Made by a program: the position numbers and the translations under genes | Notes under the pieces: model-generated | What the model was told of the DNA's origin: nothing | Databases searched by the model: none | The model's input: only the letters and a program-made list of their open reading frames with translations | From: CALSPH01 sp041690035 | GTDB lineage: Bacteria > Bacteroidota > Bacteroidia > NS11-12g > UBA955 | Assembly (NCBI GenBank): GCA_041690035.1 | Contig: JBDNFC010000050.1 | Location: 1 to 21,752 of the forward strand | Length of the DNA: 21,752 nucleotides | Direction of reading: 5' to 3' | Shown: piece after piece, positions 8,847 to 16,655 of the stretch | How the letters are laid out: each line of letters opens with the position of its first letter | Numbering within the stretch: position 1 is the first letter of the stretch

Positions 8847-9839
8847 TCAAAAGCCCAGTGTTTCTCTAACAACTTTCATTGTTGCTTCTGCGCTAAAATT
8901 CGCTTTGGCTTTTCCTGCACTTAGCACGTCTTCAATTAAATTAGGTTTAGACTTATAGTATTCAATTTTTTCTCTTATTGGGGCTATAAATAGTTCTGCA
9001 TCATCAAACAATTGTTTTTTTAAATCTCCATACCTAATACTGCAATTATTGTATAAAGTTTCAAAATGATGAATGGTTTCTTCATTTGAAACTAAATTTA
9101 ATAAATCAAAAATATTTTGAACACCGATAGATTTAATGCTATTCATCGATTTTGGGCCATCATCAGAAACTGCCGCCATTATTTTTTTCTTTAAAACAGA
9201 TGTTTGATCTGTAAAAAAAATAGCGTCTTTCTCTGCATTAGATTTGCTCATTTTACCTTGTGCTGTTAATCCTGGCACCCTTATCAAGTCTCCTTTTATT
9301 GCCATCGGAGTTGGAATATTAAAGACCTCTTTTTTGTAAAGATGATTAAATCTTTGTGCAAAATCTCGGGTCATTTCTATATGTTGTTTTTGATCCTGTC
9401 CCACAGGCACCACATCAGCATTGTGTATTAAAATATCAGCGGCCATTAGTGTAGGATAGGTCAGCAAACCTGCATTCACATTATCAGGATGTTTTTTAGC
9501 CTTTTCTTTAAAAGTGCTTACCCTCTCTAATTCGCCTTTATAAGCAAGCATATTTAAAAAAAGGTACAGCTCTGCTGTCTGTGGCAAATCAGATTGAAGA
9601 TAAAGTACTGCCTTTTCAGGGTCTAAACCCATTGCCAAATACTCACACACTATTTGAAACCCACTATTTTTTATTTCTAAAGATTGGGTATGTGTAGTAA
9701 GTGAATGATAATTTGCAATAAAAAAATAACATTGGTGGGTAGATTGGAGTTCAATAAAATTTTTTACAGCTCCAAAATAATTGCCAAAATGAAGATTTCC
9801 TGTTGGACGGATGCCACTTACTGCTATTTTTTTATCCAT
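8847..9839 (-). CDS. trpS: Tryptophanyl-tRNA synthetase
   Basis: The 330-residue cytoplasmic class I synthetase attaches tryptophan to tRNA-Trp using ATP. Its length is normal for bacterial TrpS. The HIGH-type signature is TGNLHFGNY at residues 13-21, the GQDQKQHIE segment typical of TrpS is at 147-155, and KMSKS is intact at 196-200. The opening KIAVSGIRPTG is also characteristic. The ATG start lies 4 bases beyond the end of miaE, so it is the last gene of a tight minus-strand run. No unusual features and no leader or T-box-like element were seen ahead of it. Confidence 0.98.
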   Translation of the reverse strand: MDKKIAVSGIRPTGNLHFGNYFGAVKNFIELQSTHQCYFFIANYHSLTTHTQSLEIKNSGFQIVCEYLAMGLDPEKAVLYLQSDLPQTAELYLFLNMLAYKGELERVSTFKEKAKKHPDNVNAGLLTYPTLMAADILIHNADVVPVGQDQKQHIEMTRDFAQRFNHLYKKEVFNIPTPMAIKGDLIRVPGLTAQGKMSKSNAEKDAIFFTDQTSVLKKKIMAAVSDDGPKSMNSIKSIGVQNIFDLLNLVSNEETIHHFETLYNNCSIRYGDLKKQLFDDAELFIAPIREKIEYYKSKPNLIEDVLSAGKAKANFSAEATMKVVRETLGF

Positions 9840-9843
9840 AAAT

Positions 9844-10452
9844 TTAATGAAATCTATCTGCTCTCATTTCCATGCTTCGCATAATTTCTGCTTCAGCGAT
9901 TAAATACTCTTTCCAACGCGCACTCACATAATCTGCCGGCATATAAAATTTTGCTAGCCCCAAAAAAGTCTTATAATGCCCCGCTTCTGAAACCATAAAA
10001 CCATGATAAAATTTCTTTAGTCGATCATCATTGATATGCAAGCTCAAAAGTCTGAAACGCTCACAACTTCTTGCTTCAATCATTGCCGAAATTAATAATT
10101 TTTCTACTAATTGGGCGTCTCTAGCCCCACCAGTTCGTTCCAATTTAAAAAGTGCAATCGCATAATCATCTTTTCGCTTTTTACCCAATTCAAATCCCCT
10201 TAATTTTAATTCTTTTAATACTAATCCAAAATGATCCCACTCTTCTGCAACAATAGGGGTGATAGCTTCTACTAATTCTTTTTTATCGCTAAAATGCACT
10301 ATTAAACTGATGCCTGTGCTTGCTGCTTTTTGCTCACAAAATGCGTGGTCTATCAAAATATCTTCTATACTTTTTTCGGCAATATTTACCCACCTAGGAT
10401 CTGATGGTAAATTTAATCCCAATTTATATTTTTCTATTGTAGCGCTAGACAT
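9844..10452 (-). CDS. miaE: tRNA-(ms2io6A37)-hydroxylase MiaE
   Basis: The 202-residue ferritin-like di-iron enzyme is expected to hydroxylate the isopentenyl group of 2-methylthio-N6-isopentenyladenosine at position 37 of tRNAs reading U-starting codons, using O2. The carboxylate/histidine ligand pattern is visible: DHAFCEQKAAST (E40), EEWDHFG (E70/E71 and H74), EARSCERFRLL (E126) and SEAGHYKTF (E156, H159). The EARSCERF block is highly typical of the family, and the length is usual. It lies 15 bases after the methionine sulfoxide reductase gene and 4 bases before trpS, whose tRNA is among the known substrates of this modification pathway. The ATG lies only 4 bases after a promoter-like -7 box. 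The miaA and miaB genes it depends on are not in the window. Confidence 0.88.
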   Translation of the reverse strand: MSSATIEKYKLGLNLPSDPRWVNIAEKSIEDILIDHAFCEQKAASTGISLIVHFSDKKELVEAITPIVAEEWDHFGLVLKELKLRGFELGKKRKDDYAIALFKLERTGGARDAQLVEKLLISAMIEARSCERFRLLSLHINDDRLKKFYHGFMVSEAGHYKTFLGLAKFYMPADYVSARWKEYLIAEAEIMRSMEMRADRFH

Positions 10453-10456
10453 GGTG

Positions 10457-10487
10457 CAAATTTACCATTATAAAATGCTATTTGCAA
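10457..10487 (-). promoter_or_regulatory. Possible leaderless promoter for miaE-trpS
   Basis: On the minus strand, TTG (10487-10485) is followed after 20 bases by TAAATTTG (10464-10457), a perfect -7 box. Only 4 bases separate it from the miaE ATG at 10452, so transcription would begin at or next to the start codon. It may produce a leaderless mRNA or may be chance in AT-rich DNA. Confidence 0.35.
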
Positions 10488-10923
10488 GTATAAGCATACT
10501 GTTTTCTAATGCAGCAGCATCTACTTGATCAAAATTAGAATATTTAATTGAGTCAATATCCAATACTGCTATTACCTTGTTTTTAATTATTAATGGCACC
10601 ACTATTTCAGAATTGCTAAGGGCACTGCATGCAATATGGCCTGAAAATTGATGAACATCATCTACAATAATTGTTTTCTTATCAAATAAAGATTTACCAC
10701 AAACTCCTTTTCCAATTTCAATTCTTGTGCAGGCCACTGGACCTTGAAAAGGCCCCAAAATCAAATTTCCGCTGACATCAACACGATAAAAACCTACCCA
10801 ATGGGTCTGAAAACGCTGAAAATATAAAGCTGCAAAATTTGCCATGTTAGCAATTAGGTCTCTCTCGCCATTATATAACGCTGCCAAATCAAGATTAAAT
10901 TGGGCATATATTTCAGATTTCAT
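10468..10923 (-). CDS. msrC: Free methionine-(R)-sulfoxide reductase (GAF domain)
   Basis: The 151-residue protein is a single GAF domain of the fRMsr (YebR/MsrC) type, which reduces free methionine-R-sulfoxide in the cytoplasm with thioredoxin. The three conserved cysteines are present: C65 in GPVACTRI, C75 in GKGVCGKSLF and C99 in GHIACSALSNSEIVVPL. The WVGFYRVD strand, DVHQFSGHIACS and VLDIDSIKYSNFD segments are family hallmarks. The length is normal and the ATG start is clear. It begins 5 bases after the DUF5723 gene and ends 15 bases before miaE, so it belongs to the same transcript. A signalling-only GAF protein is unlikely given the intact cysteines. Confidence 0.88.
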   Translation of the reverse strand: MKSEIYAQFNLDLAALYNGERDLIANMANFAALYFQRFQTHWVGFYRVDVSGNLILGPFQGPVACTRIEIGKGVCGKSLFDKKTIIVDDVHQFSGHIACSALSNSEIVVPLIIKNKVIAVLDIDSIKYSNFDQVDAAALENSMLILANSIL

Positions 10924-10928
10924 CTTTG

Positions 10929-12476
10929 TTAAAAAAGGGTTTTGATAAAATTGATGCTTGATTCTGCTTTATCTTCTTTTTTTCTTTTGTTTCTGCCCCC
11001 TATTCCTTTGGCAAAGCCAAAATAAGTATTGAGCCCGTAAAAATCTTTTTGATTTATAATTGCTTTTAAATTATCACAACCAAAAAATACAGGGCCAATT
11101 CTGGCATAACCACCAAATTGAAATTTAGAATAATCATTGGTAAGTATTAAAGGCATAGAAAATTCCAAATTTTTATGTTCAAATCTCGGTATTAATGTTA
11201 TTTGAGAAGGGCGGTGCACAGCAATTTTCTTGAATTTAAATCCACGCACATCTTGAAAAATTATACCACTAATAAAAAAGGCTTTAAAAATATTGTAATC
11301 AAACTGTATGCTTAACATAGATGGCAAATTATACCTTATAGGCGACTCATTGTTTACAATAAAATTTGCTCCAACAAAGCTATCAATATACCTAGCAGCT
11401 TCTGGCGAATTTACCCCATTTGAAAAAGCTACTTCAGTGCTGCTATCTGGCACAAAACTAAACGGTGCCCTAGATTGAACGTTATACCCTTTTGTGTTGC
11501 CTTTGAATGTTATGCCACCCATATCTATTAATGATATACCTGCTTTAAATAGATAATTTGTTTTTTTGCTTGTTAAATTTTCAGCGGCCTTGGGTGAATA
11601 TTCTATCATCAATCCTGCATCCCAACCAAAGCCCAAATTATTGGCAAACGATGGCATTAAACTTCGGGCATTCAAACCCCTTAATTGAGTAACATCAGAA
11701 TAACCATACCTAAAATTTGCATTATTTACCCTCACACTATCGTAGCCAGAAACTGCTAAATCTACATCATTAAGCTGCGCATAGGCACACGCATTGCCTA
11801 CTAACAATTTGGCTGCACCCCCTACTTTTATAGTTAATGCTTTAATTTTTAGCACTTCTGCTCCTGCAGAAAAACTGTAGTCTTGATATGACAATGCATT
11901 TACATTGAAACTTAAATTGCCAATGCCTTGCCCTAAACTGATATTGTTTGGGGGATTAAATATGACATTACTATTATTTGAATCTAATCCATTCAAGGCT
12001 ATTCTTGCTATTGACTCATCTACTTTTGTCAAAGAAACCCCTACCCTACTTTTGGTGCTAAATGCCACCGTCAGCTTTTTATTGATGCTATACATCATTG
12101 CAGGTCCGCGAAGCTCCGCCTCTAAATAAGCATTTTTTGTATTGCCATTTAGATTTTCTTTTATCCAACTGTTCTGAAACTTTATGTTTCCCATAGAATC
12201 TTTGTATTGCGCCCCTACATTGCCGTTCAAATATTGTTTAAGCGTAAAAGGAGCATTCCAAGACACATAATCATTGATTGCATTAAAACCAAATCCAAAA
12301 CCATTGATATATGATTTATAAAAATTTCCTCCAAGTGTTGCCGGATTTGTATAGGCTGTATTTGTACCTCCATAATTGCTTAAAGATGCGCCTAGCCATT
12401 GCTGGGCAAATATTTTACTATTGAAACTACAAATAAATACATAAAAAATAAGCGTATATAGCGGTTTTATTTTCAT
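10929..12476 (-). CDS. DUF5723-family outer-membrane protein (predicted beta-barrel)
   Basis: The 515-residue protein has a signal peptide (about residues 1-24, core LYTLIFYVFICSF, cleavage near IFA/QQ). The mature start, QWLGASLSNYGGTNTAYTNPA, fits the DUF5723 family, whose members begin by describing their subjects as PA-type loops, as in FadL- and PorV-like barrels. Alternating hydrophobic strands run through the whole length, with aromatic residues at strand ends, and an NTYFGFAKGIGGRNKRKK segment near the C-terminus. An outer-membrane location is inferred; no function is established. It is the first gene of the minus-strand run to trpS and starts 46 bases from the divergent DUF423 gene, with its own promoter-like motif in between. 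A PorP/SprF-like or FadL-like assignment would be speculative. Confidence 0.75.
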   Translation of the reverse strand: MKIKPLYTLIFYVFICSFNSKIFAQQWLGASLSNYGGTNTAYTNPATLGGNFYKSYINGFGFGFNAINDYVSWNAPFTLKQYLNGNVGAQYKDSMGNIKFQNSWIKENLNGNTKNAYLEAELRGPAMMYSINKKLTVAFSTKSRVGVSLTKVDESIARIALNGLDSNNSNVIFNPPNNISLGQGIGNLSFNVNALSYQDYSFSAGAEVLKIKALTIKVGGAAKLLVGNACAYAQLNDVDLAVSGYDSVRVNNANFRYGYSDVTQLRGLNARSLMPSFANNLGFGWDAGLMIEYSPKAAENLTSKKTNYLFKAGISLIDMGGITFKGNTKGYNVQSRAPFSFVPDSSTEVAFSNGVNSPEAARYIDSFVGANFIVNNESPIRYNLPSMLSIQFDYNIFKAFFISGIIFQDVRGFKFKKIAVHRPSQITLIPRFEHKNLEFSMPLILTNDYSKFQFGGYARIGPVFFGCDNLKAIINQKDFYGLNTYFGFAKGIGGRNKRKKEDKAESSINFIKTLF

Positions 12477-12493
12477 AGCTAATTTAATTATCG

Positions 12494-12501
12494 TTAATTT
12501 G
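12494..12501 (+). promoter_or_regulatory. Possible -7 box for the DUF423-sixA-priA run
   Basis: TTAATTTG differs from TAnnTTTG at one position and lies 21 bases before the ATG at 12523. A TTTC at 12471-12474, 19 bases upstream, could stand in for the -33 element. Weak, but no other candidate exists in the 46-bp divergent gap. Confidence 0.3.
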
Positions 12502-12504
12502 CGT

Positions 12505-12533
12505 CAAATCTAATTTAAATAAATGAAACCAAA
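12505..12533 (-). promoter_or_regulatory. Promoter for the DUF5723-fRMsr-miaE-trpS run
   Basis: On the minus strand, TTTG (12533-12530) is followed after 17 bases by TAGATTTG (12512-12505), a perfect TAnnTTTG box. Transcription would start near 12498, leaving about 22 bases of leader before the ATG at 12476. The -33 element falls inside the first codons of the divergent DUF423 gene. It overlaps a near-consensus plus-strand box at 12494-12501. Confidence 0.5.
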
Positions 12534-12915
12534 AAACATTGCTTGCATTGCCTTTATTCTACTTGCCATTGCTATACCTGCAGGTGCAATTGGGGCTCAT
12601 ATGTTAAAATCAAAATTGAGTTTAGCTTGTTTTAATAGCTTTGAAACTGCTGTAAAATACCATACCTACTCCGCAATTACCTTGTTAGCCATAGCTGCAT
12701 TGAGTGGCGGAACACGCATTTATTTTACTTGGAGTTTAGCATTGCTCTTATTAGGTATTCTGCTTTTTGCTGGAGGATGCTACTTAGCAGCTTTTAGAGA
12801 AATAGTGCCTAACATTGGGATAACAGGAGGAAAAATAGCACCCATAGGCGGTATTTTTCTAATTTTTGCTTACCTTATTATGGGTTTTCAATCTTATAAA
12901 CACAAACTAAAATGA
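12523..12915 (+). CDS. DUF423 family small membrane protein (YgdD-like)
   Basis: The 130-residue protein has four predicted transmembrane helices, the normal architecture of DUF423 (PF04241). Family-typical features are the first helix ending GAIGAHMLKSKL, the segment FETAVKYHTYSAITLLAIA, and GGKIAPIGGIFLIFAYLIMGFQ near the end. The GAxGAHxL and YHxxhalal motifs are the recognisable signature. It lies in the inner membrane; its role is not known. The ATG opens a plus-strand run, and its stop overlaps the next gene's start as ATGA, so translational coupling to the phosphatase gene is likely. Confidence 0.9.
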   Translation: MKPKNIACIAFILLAIAIPAGAIGAHMLKSKLSLACFNSFETAVKYHTYSAITLLAIAALSGGTRIYFTWSLALLLLGILLFAGGCYLAAFREIVPNIGITGGKIAPIGGIFLIFAYLIMGFQSYKHKLK

Positions 12916-13403
12916 AAAAAATATTAATTATGCGTCATGCAAAAACAGAGGTTCAAGAAATATTTAGAAGCGATTTTGTTCGTAATTTAACAATTTCAGG
13001 AATGGATGAAGCACACCGCCAAGGGCAATTTTTGTCTCTGTTACCTTTTAAACCAAATTTAATTTTAGTTAGTCCTTCTAATAGAACCATGCAAACATTA
13101 GAAAATTTATTGCCAAGCAGCCTTTGGGAAAACTTTGAAATAAAAATACAGGATAATTTATACCATGCTGGCTTGGCAAAAATTTTAGAAATTATAGCAC
13201 AAGTAGATAACGGTGTAGATGAGCTAATGCTTATTGGTCACAATTTTGGAGTGATGGATTTAGTGGCCCATTTAAGCAATCAAATTTTAGAGAAATTTAA
13301 GCCTAGTTCGTTATCACTTTTTGAATTAAATATTGAAAGCTGGCAAAATTTATCTTCAGAAAATGCTTCACTAAAATACCTTAAAGGGCCAAATGATGAA
13401 TGA
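12912..13403 (+). CDS. sixA: SixA-like histidine phosphatase
   Basis: The 163-residue cytoplasmic protein of the histidine phosphatase superfamily has the short SixA layout. The nucleophile motif is MRHAKTE with H9, and the second catalytic histidine is H110 in IGHNFGVMD. The arginine of the SPxxRTxQT motif is R58 in SPSNRTMQTLE. E. coli SixA dephosphorylates phosphohistidine on ArcB and nitrogen-PTS proteins; the target here is not known, so the specific activity is an inference from subfamily similarity. It starts in ATGA overlap with the DUF423 gene and its last 11 bases overlap the priA start. Confidence 0.8.
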   Translation: MKKILIMRHAKTEVQEIFRSDFVRNLTISGMDEAHRQGQFLSLLPFKPNLILVSPSNRTMQTLENLLPSSLWENFEIKIQDNLYHAGLAKILEIIAQVDNGVDELMLIGHNFGVMDLVAHLSNQILEKFKPSSLSLFELNIESWQNLSSENASLKYLKGPNDE

Positions 13404-15864
13404 TGATTTTGAAGACAAAATAACCTTATTTGTAAAAGTGGCTTTGCCATTACCATTAGAATCTTTTACCTACCGAGTACCGTTTTTACTTAATAATAAA
13501 ATAGCTTTGGGTCAAATGGTTACTGTGTACTTTGGCCGAAAGATTAAAAAACTGTATGGGGGTATTGTATTAGAAATTAATGAGCTGCCACCAAAAAATT
13601 TTCAAGCCAGTTATATTGAAGACATCATAGATGAAATTCCACTTATCAATCATGAACAACTAAAATTTTGGAGTTTTTTGGCTCAATATTACATGTGCAA
13701 TATGGGTGATGTGATGATTGCCGCTCTGCCAGCAGGATTAAGGGTAAATGGTGAAAGTAAAATTTTTGCTGTTAAACAAGTTTCATTAAATGAAAATCAA
13801 CTGGCAGACGATGAAATAAAAATTCTTTATCTATTGGAGCAAAATGCTTATTTAACAATTGACGACATACAAAAAAAATACCTTATTAACACTCCTTTAA
13901 AATATATAAAATCACTTTACGAAAAAGGACTTGTAAATGTAGAAGAGGAAGTAACTAAAACCTATAAACCAAAACGAAAAACGATGCTAAAGTTAGATGA
14001 CAGCATTTTAGAAGAAAAGAATTTGGAATCATGCCTAGCAGAAATTGGCAAAAAAAGTGAAAAACAAATTACTGGCATATTATTTTTTATTCAAAATGGA
14101 AATGCATCTATTGCTAAAAATGATTTTATAAACGAAACAGGGCTTAGTAGTGCGGTTATAAAAACATTGATAGACAAAAAAATACTTGTACTTTTTTATG
14201 AAGAAGAAAGTAGAATTCCTATGAGTAAAGAAGAAATAAATACATTTAAGCTCACCATATTGCAGCAAGAGGCCGTGGCAGAAATAAACCAATATTTTTT
14301 ACAAAAAAAACCTGTTTTACTTTTTGGGCCCACAGCTTCTGGTAAAACCTTTGTTTATTTAGACCTCATAAAAGCCGCTTTAGCAAAAGGCAAACAAGTA
14401 TTATACCTCTTACCAGAAATAGCGCTAACAGAGCAAATGATTGTAAAATTGAGCAAATATTTGGGCAATGAAATTTTGGTTACACACTCTAAATATTCTC
14501 AAAATGAGCGTGCAGAAACTTGGGAGCTGCTGAGAAGCAAAGTGGTGAATGTAATTGTTGGGCCAAGGTCTGCCATTTTTAGCCCTTTTTTTAACCTTGA
14601 TTTAATTATTGTGGATGAAGAACACGAGAGTAGTTTTAAACAAAATGACAAGGCCCCTAGATTTAATGGACGGGATGCAGCAATCAAATTAGCCCAAATA
14701 TGGGGCGCAAATATTGTTTTAGGAAGCGCTACCCCAAGTTTAGAAAGCATGCATGCAGCGAAGCAAAAAAAATATGGGTTGGTAACCCTTACTGAAAAAT
14801 TTAATCAAGCAGGAAGTTTAAATTTTATAGAAATAAACATGTCGGTAGAAAAAGAGAAGAATAAAGTTCATTCTATGCTCTCTTTTGATATGCTTAATGC
14901 AATTAAAAAAACAATTGAAGAAAAAAAACAAGTCATCGTTTTTCACAACAGAAAAGGATTTGTGCCTATAACATCATGCACCACGTGTGGCTGGATACCT
15001 ACATGCATTAATTGCGACATATCATTAACCTACTACAAATACAGCCAAGAAATGCGCTGCCATTGCTGCGGTTATAAAAGCAAAGTACCTTCAGTTTGTA
15101 TGGATTGTGGCGGTGGCGCTTTGCAAACAGAAGGGTATGGAACAGAAAAAATTACCGAAGATTTAATAAAATTATTGCCAGAGGCAAGTATAGAAAGATT
15201 TGATCAAGAATCTACACGCAAAAAAAATGCACAAAAAAACCTCATCAAAGCATTTGAAAACAATGAAATTAATATTCTTGTTGGCACCCAACTGTTGGCA
15301 AAAGGTTTCGATTTTGATGATGTGGATTTGGTTTGTGTAGTTAATACCGACCACATGCTATTTTTTCCTGATTTTAGAGCTGGAGAGCGCACTTTTCAAT
15401 TGATTACTCAGGTGGCAGGAAGAGCAGGCAGAAGAGACAGAATAGGCAAAGTAATACTGCAAACACAACGCAGCAACCACCCTATTATACAAGCAATAAA
15501 AACTGGCGACTATGATTTGATGTTTGAGAATGAGATTAGCTCGCGAAGCAATTTTTTGTACCCCCCATTTAGCAGATTAATACATGTGCAAATAAAAAAT
15601 TTCGACCCATTGATTGCAGAAAAAGGAGCTATTGCATTGGCAAATGCTTTAAAAATCGCTTTTGGCAATAGGGCACTTGGTCCCTCAAAACCAATTATTG
15701 CTAAGGTAAGAAGGTGGTATTTGCGCGATATTTTGATTAAAATGCATAAAGAAAGCGATGACATTGTATCTATAAAAAATGCTTTAAAACAAACTATTGC
15801 ACAGTTTATAAAACAAAGTGCATTTAAAGGGTTAAGGATAGTTATAAATGTGGACCCTTATTGA
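13393..15864 (+). CDS. priA: Primosomal protein N' (replication restart helicase PriA)
   Basis: The 823-residue 3'-to-5' superfamily 2 helicase reloads the replisome at stalled forks. The N-terminal DNA-binding domain (about residues 10-115) precedes a winged-helix region. The helicase core has Walker A GPTASGKT at 312-319, DEEH at 408-411, GSATPSLES from 444, a GTQLLAKGFDF block from 631 and the GRAGR arginine-finger motif at 676-680. Eight zinc-binding cysteines are all present as four pairs: 529/532, 538/541, 556/559 and 569/572. The start has two consecutive ATGs (13393 and 13396); either is possible and both overlap the end of the phosphatase gene. The stop overlaps a potential TTG start for the next gene, so the run is compact. 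Confidence 0.97.
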   Translation: MMNDDFEDKITLFVKVALPLPLESFTYRVPFLLNNKIALGQMVTVYFGRKIKKLYGGIVLEINELPPKNFQASYIEDIIDEIPLINHEQLKFWSFLAQYYMCNMGDVMIAALPAGLRVNGESKIFAVKQVSLNENQLADDEIKILYLLEQNAYLTIDDIQKKYLINTPLKYIKSLYEKGLVNVEEEVTKTYKPKRKTMLKLDDSILEEKNLESCLAEIGKKSEKQITGILFFIQNGNASIAKNDFINETGLSSAVIKTLIDKKILVLFYEEESRIPMSKEEINTFKLTILQQEAVAEINQYFLQKKPVLLFGPTASGKTFVYLDLIKAALAKGKQVLYLLPEIALTEQMIVKLSKYLGNEILVTHSKYSQNERAETWELLRSKVVNVIVGPRSAIFSPFFNLDLIIVDEEHESSFKQNDKAPRFNGRDAAIKLAQIWGANIVLGSATPSLESMHAAKQKKYGLVTLTEKFNQAGSLNFIEINMSVEKEKNKVHSMLSFDMLNAIKKTIEEKKQVIVFHNRKGFVPITSCTTCGWIPTCINCDISLTYYKYSQEMRCHCCGYKSKVPSVCMDCGGGALQTEGYGTEKITEDLIKLLPEASIERFDQESTRKKNAQKNLIKAFENNEINILVGTQLLAKGFDFDDVDLVCVVNTDHMLFFPDFRAGERTFQLITQVAGRAGRRDRIGKVILQTQRSNHPIIQAIKTGDYDLMFENEISSRSNFLYPPFSRLIHVQIKNFDPLIAEKGAIALANALKIAFGNRALGPSKPIIAKVRRWYLRDILIKMHKESDDIVSIKNALKQTIAQFIKQSAFKGLRIVINVDPY

Positions 15865-15869
15865 GCCAA

Positions 15870-16562
15870 ATGAAGAGAAAAAAGAAAGCAATAAAAAAGA
15901 AAAAAATTAATTGGCTACCACTAAGTTGTTTGTGCTTGGTAATATTTGCAATTCTTTTCTCTCTTTTCTATAAAAATTATATAGATGAACTTCAAAAAAA
16001 ATATTTTAAAAACATTAATACTGCCCAATATACTAAATCGTTGCTACTAGTAAATCAGAATTATGGCGATAGTATAAATAAATATGCAAATATTTACAAA
16101 CTTGATTCTTATTTTTTAAAAGCCCTAGTGATGCTAGAAAGTGGTGGTCAAAAAGTGATAAGACCAAGGTTTGAAAAACACATTTTTGTGAGGCTAAAAA
16201 AACTTAAAAATAACGAAATAGCACAATATGAAGGAATCTTTCCAAAAGACTTTGTAAAAACTACTGACGAAAAATTGAAAATATATGCAAGCAGTTGGGG
16301 ACCTTTTCAACTTATGGGTTATCAAATGATCTATATGAAAAAACCTGTTGAAATATTAAATAAAAAAGAAGGCATAAAATATTCAATAGCTTGGATTAAC
16401 AAAGAATATGGACACTTGATTAGGGCTAAAAAATTCAAAGACGCATTTCATAGGCATAATACTGGCAGTAATTATCCAAAATTTGGACCTCCTCAAACTC
16501 ACGATCCACAATACGTTAATAAAGGGGTAAGGTTTATGCTATTTTATAAAAAAAATGCTTGA
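15870..16562 (+). CDS. Membrane-anchored muramidase-like (lysozyme-fold) protein
   Basis: From the ATG at 15870 the protein has 230 residues; a TTG at 15861, overlapping the priA stop, would add three. The N-terminus is very basic (KRKKKAIKKKK) and is followed by one transmembrane helix at about 15-37, so the rest faces the periplasm. The extracytoplasmic domain from about residue 65 resembles the N-acetylmuramidase family (PF11860). It shows ALVMLESGGQ with candidate catalytic E90, then RPRFEKHIFVRL like the family's KxLFExHxF, then ASSWGPFQLMGY like ASWGLxQxMG, and a closing FHRHNTGSNYPKFGP. Such enzymes cut the peptidoglycan glycan chain. The domain is shorter and more divergent than phage muramidases, so activity is inferred. 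Genes upstream give no functional clue beyond shared transcription. Confidence 0.7.
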   Translation: MKRKKKAIKKKKINWLPLSCLCLVIFAILFSLFYKNYIDELQKKYFKNINTAQYTKSLLLVNQNYGDSINKYANIYKLDSYFLKALVMLESGGQKVIRPRFEKHIFVRLKKLKNNEIAQYEGIFPKDFVKTTDEKLKIYASSWGPFQLMGYQMIYMKKPVEILNKKEGIKYSIAWINKEYGHLIRAKKFKDAFHRHNTGSNYPKFGPPQTHDPQYVNKGVRFMLFYKKNA

Positions 16563-16624
16563 AAAACTTGTAGAAAAAAAAATATTTATTTATCAATTTC
16601 AACAAGAGTAGATGACAAAATTAC

Positions 16625-16632
16625 TATATTTG
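16625..16632 (+). promoter_or_regulatory. Probable -7 promoter box for the acyl-CoA dehydrogenase
   Basis: TATATTTG is a perfect TAnnTTTG match 23 bases before the ATG at 16656, in the 93-base gap after the muramidase-like gene. No clear TTG/TTTG -33 element is present at 17 to 23 bases upstream. The position is right for a promoter with a short leader. Confidence 0.45.
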
Positions 16633-16655
16633 CACTTTGTAATAAATATTAAAAA

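Noticed and set aside
10259..10528. Plus-strand 89-codon ORF across the miaE/fRMsr junction
   Set aside because: It is antisense to two well-supported enzymes and has no family features or promoter.
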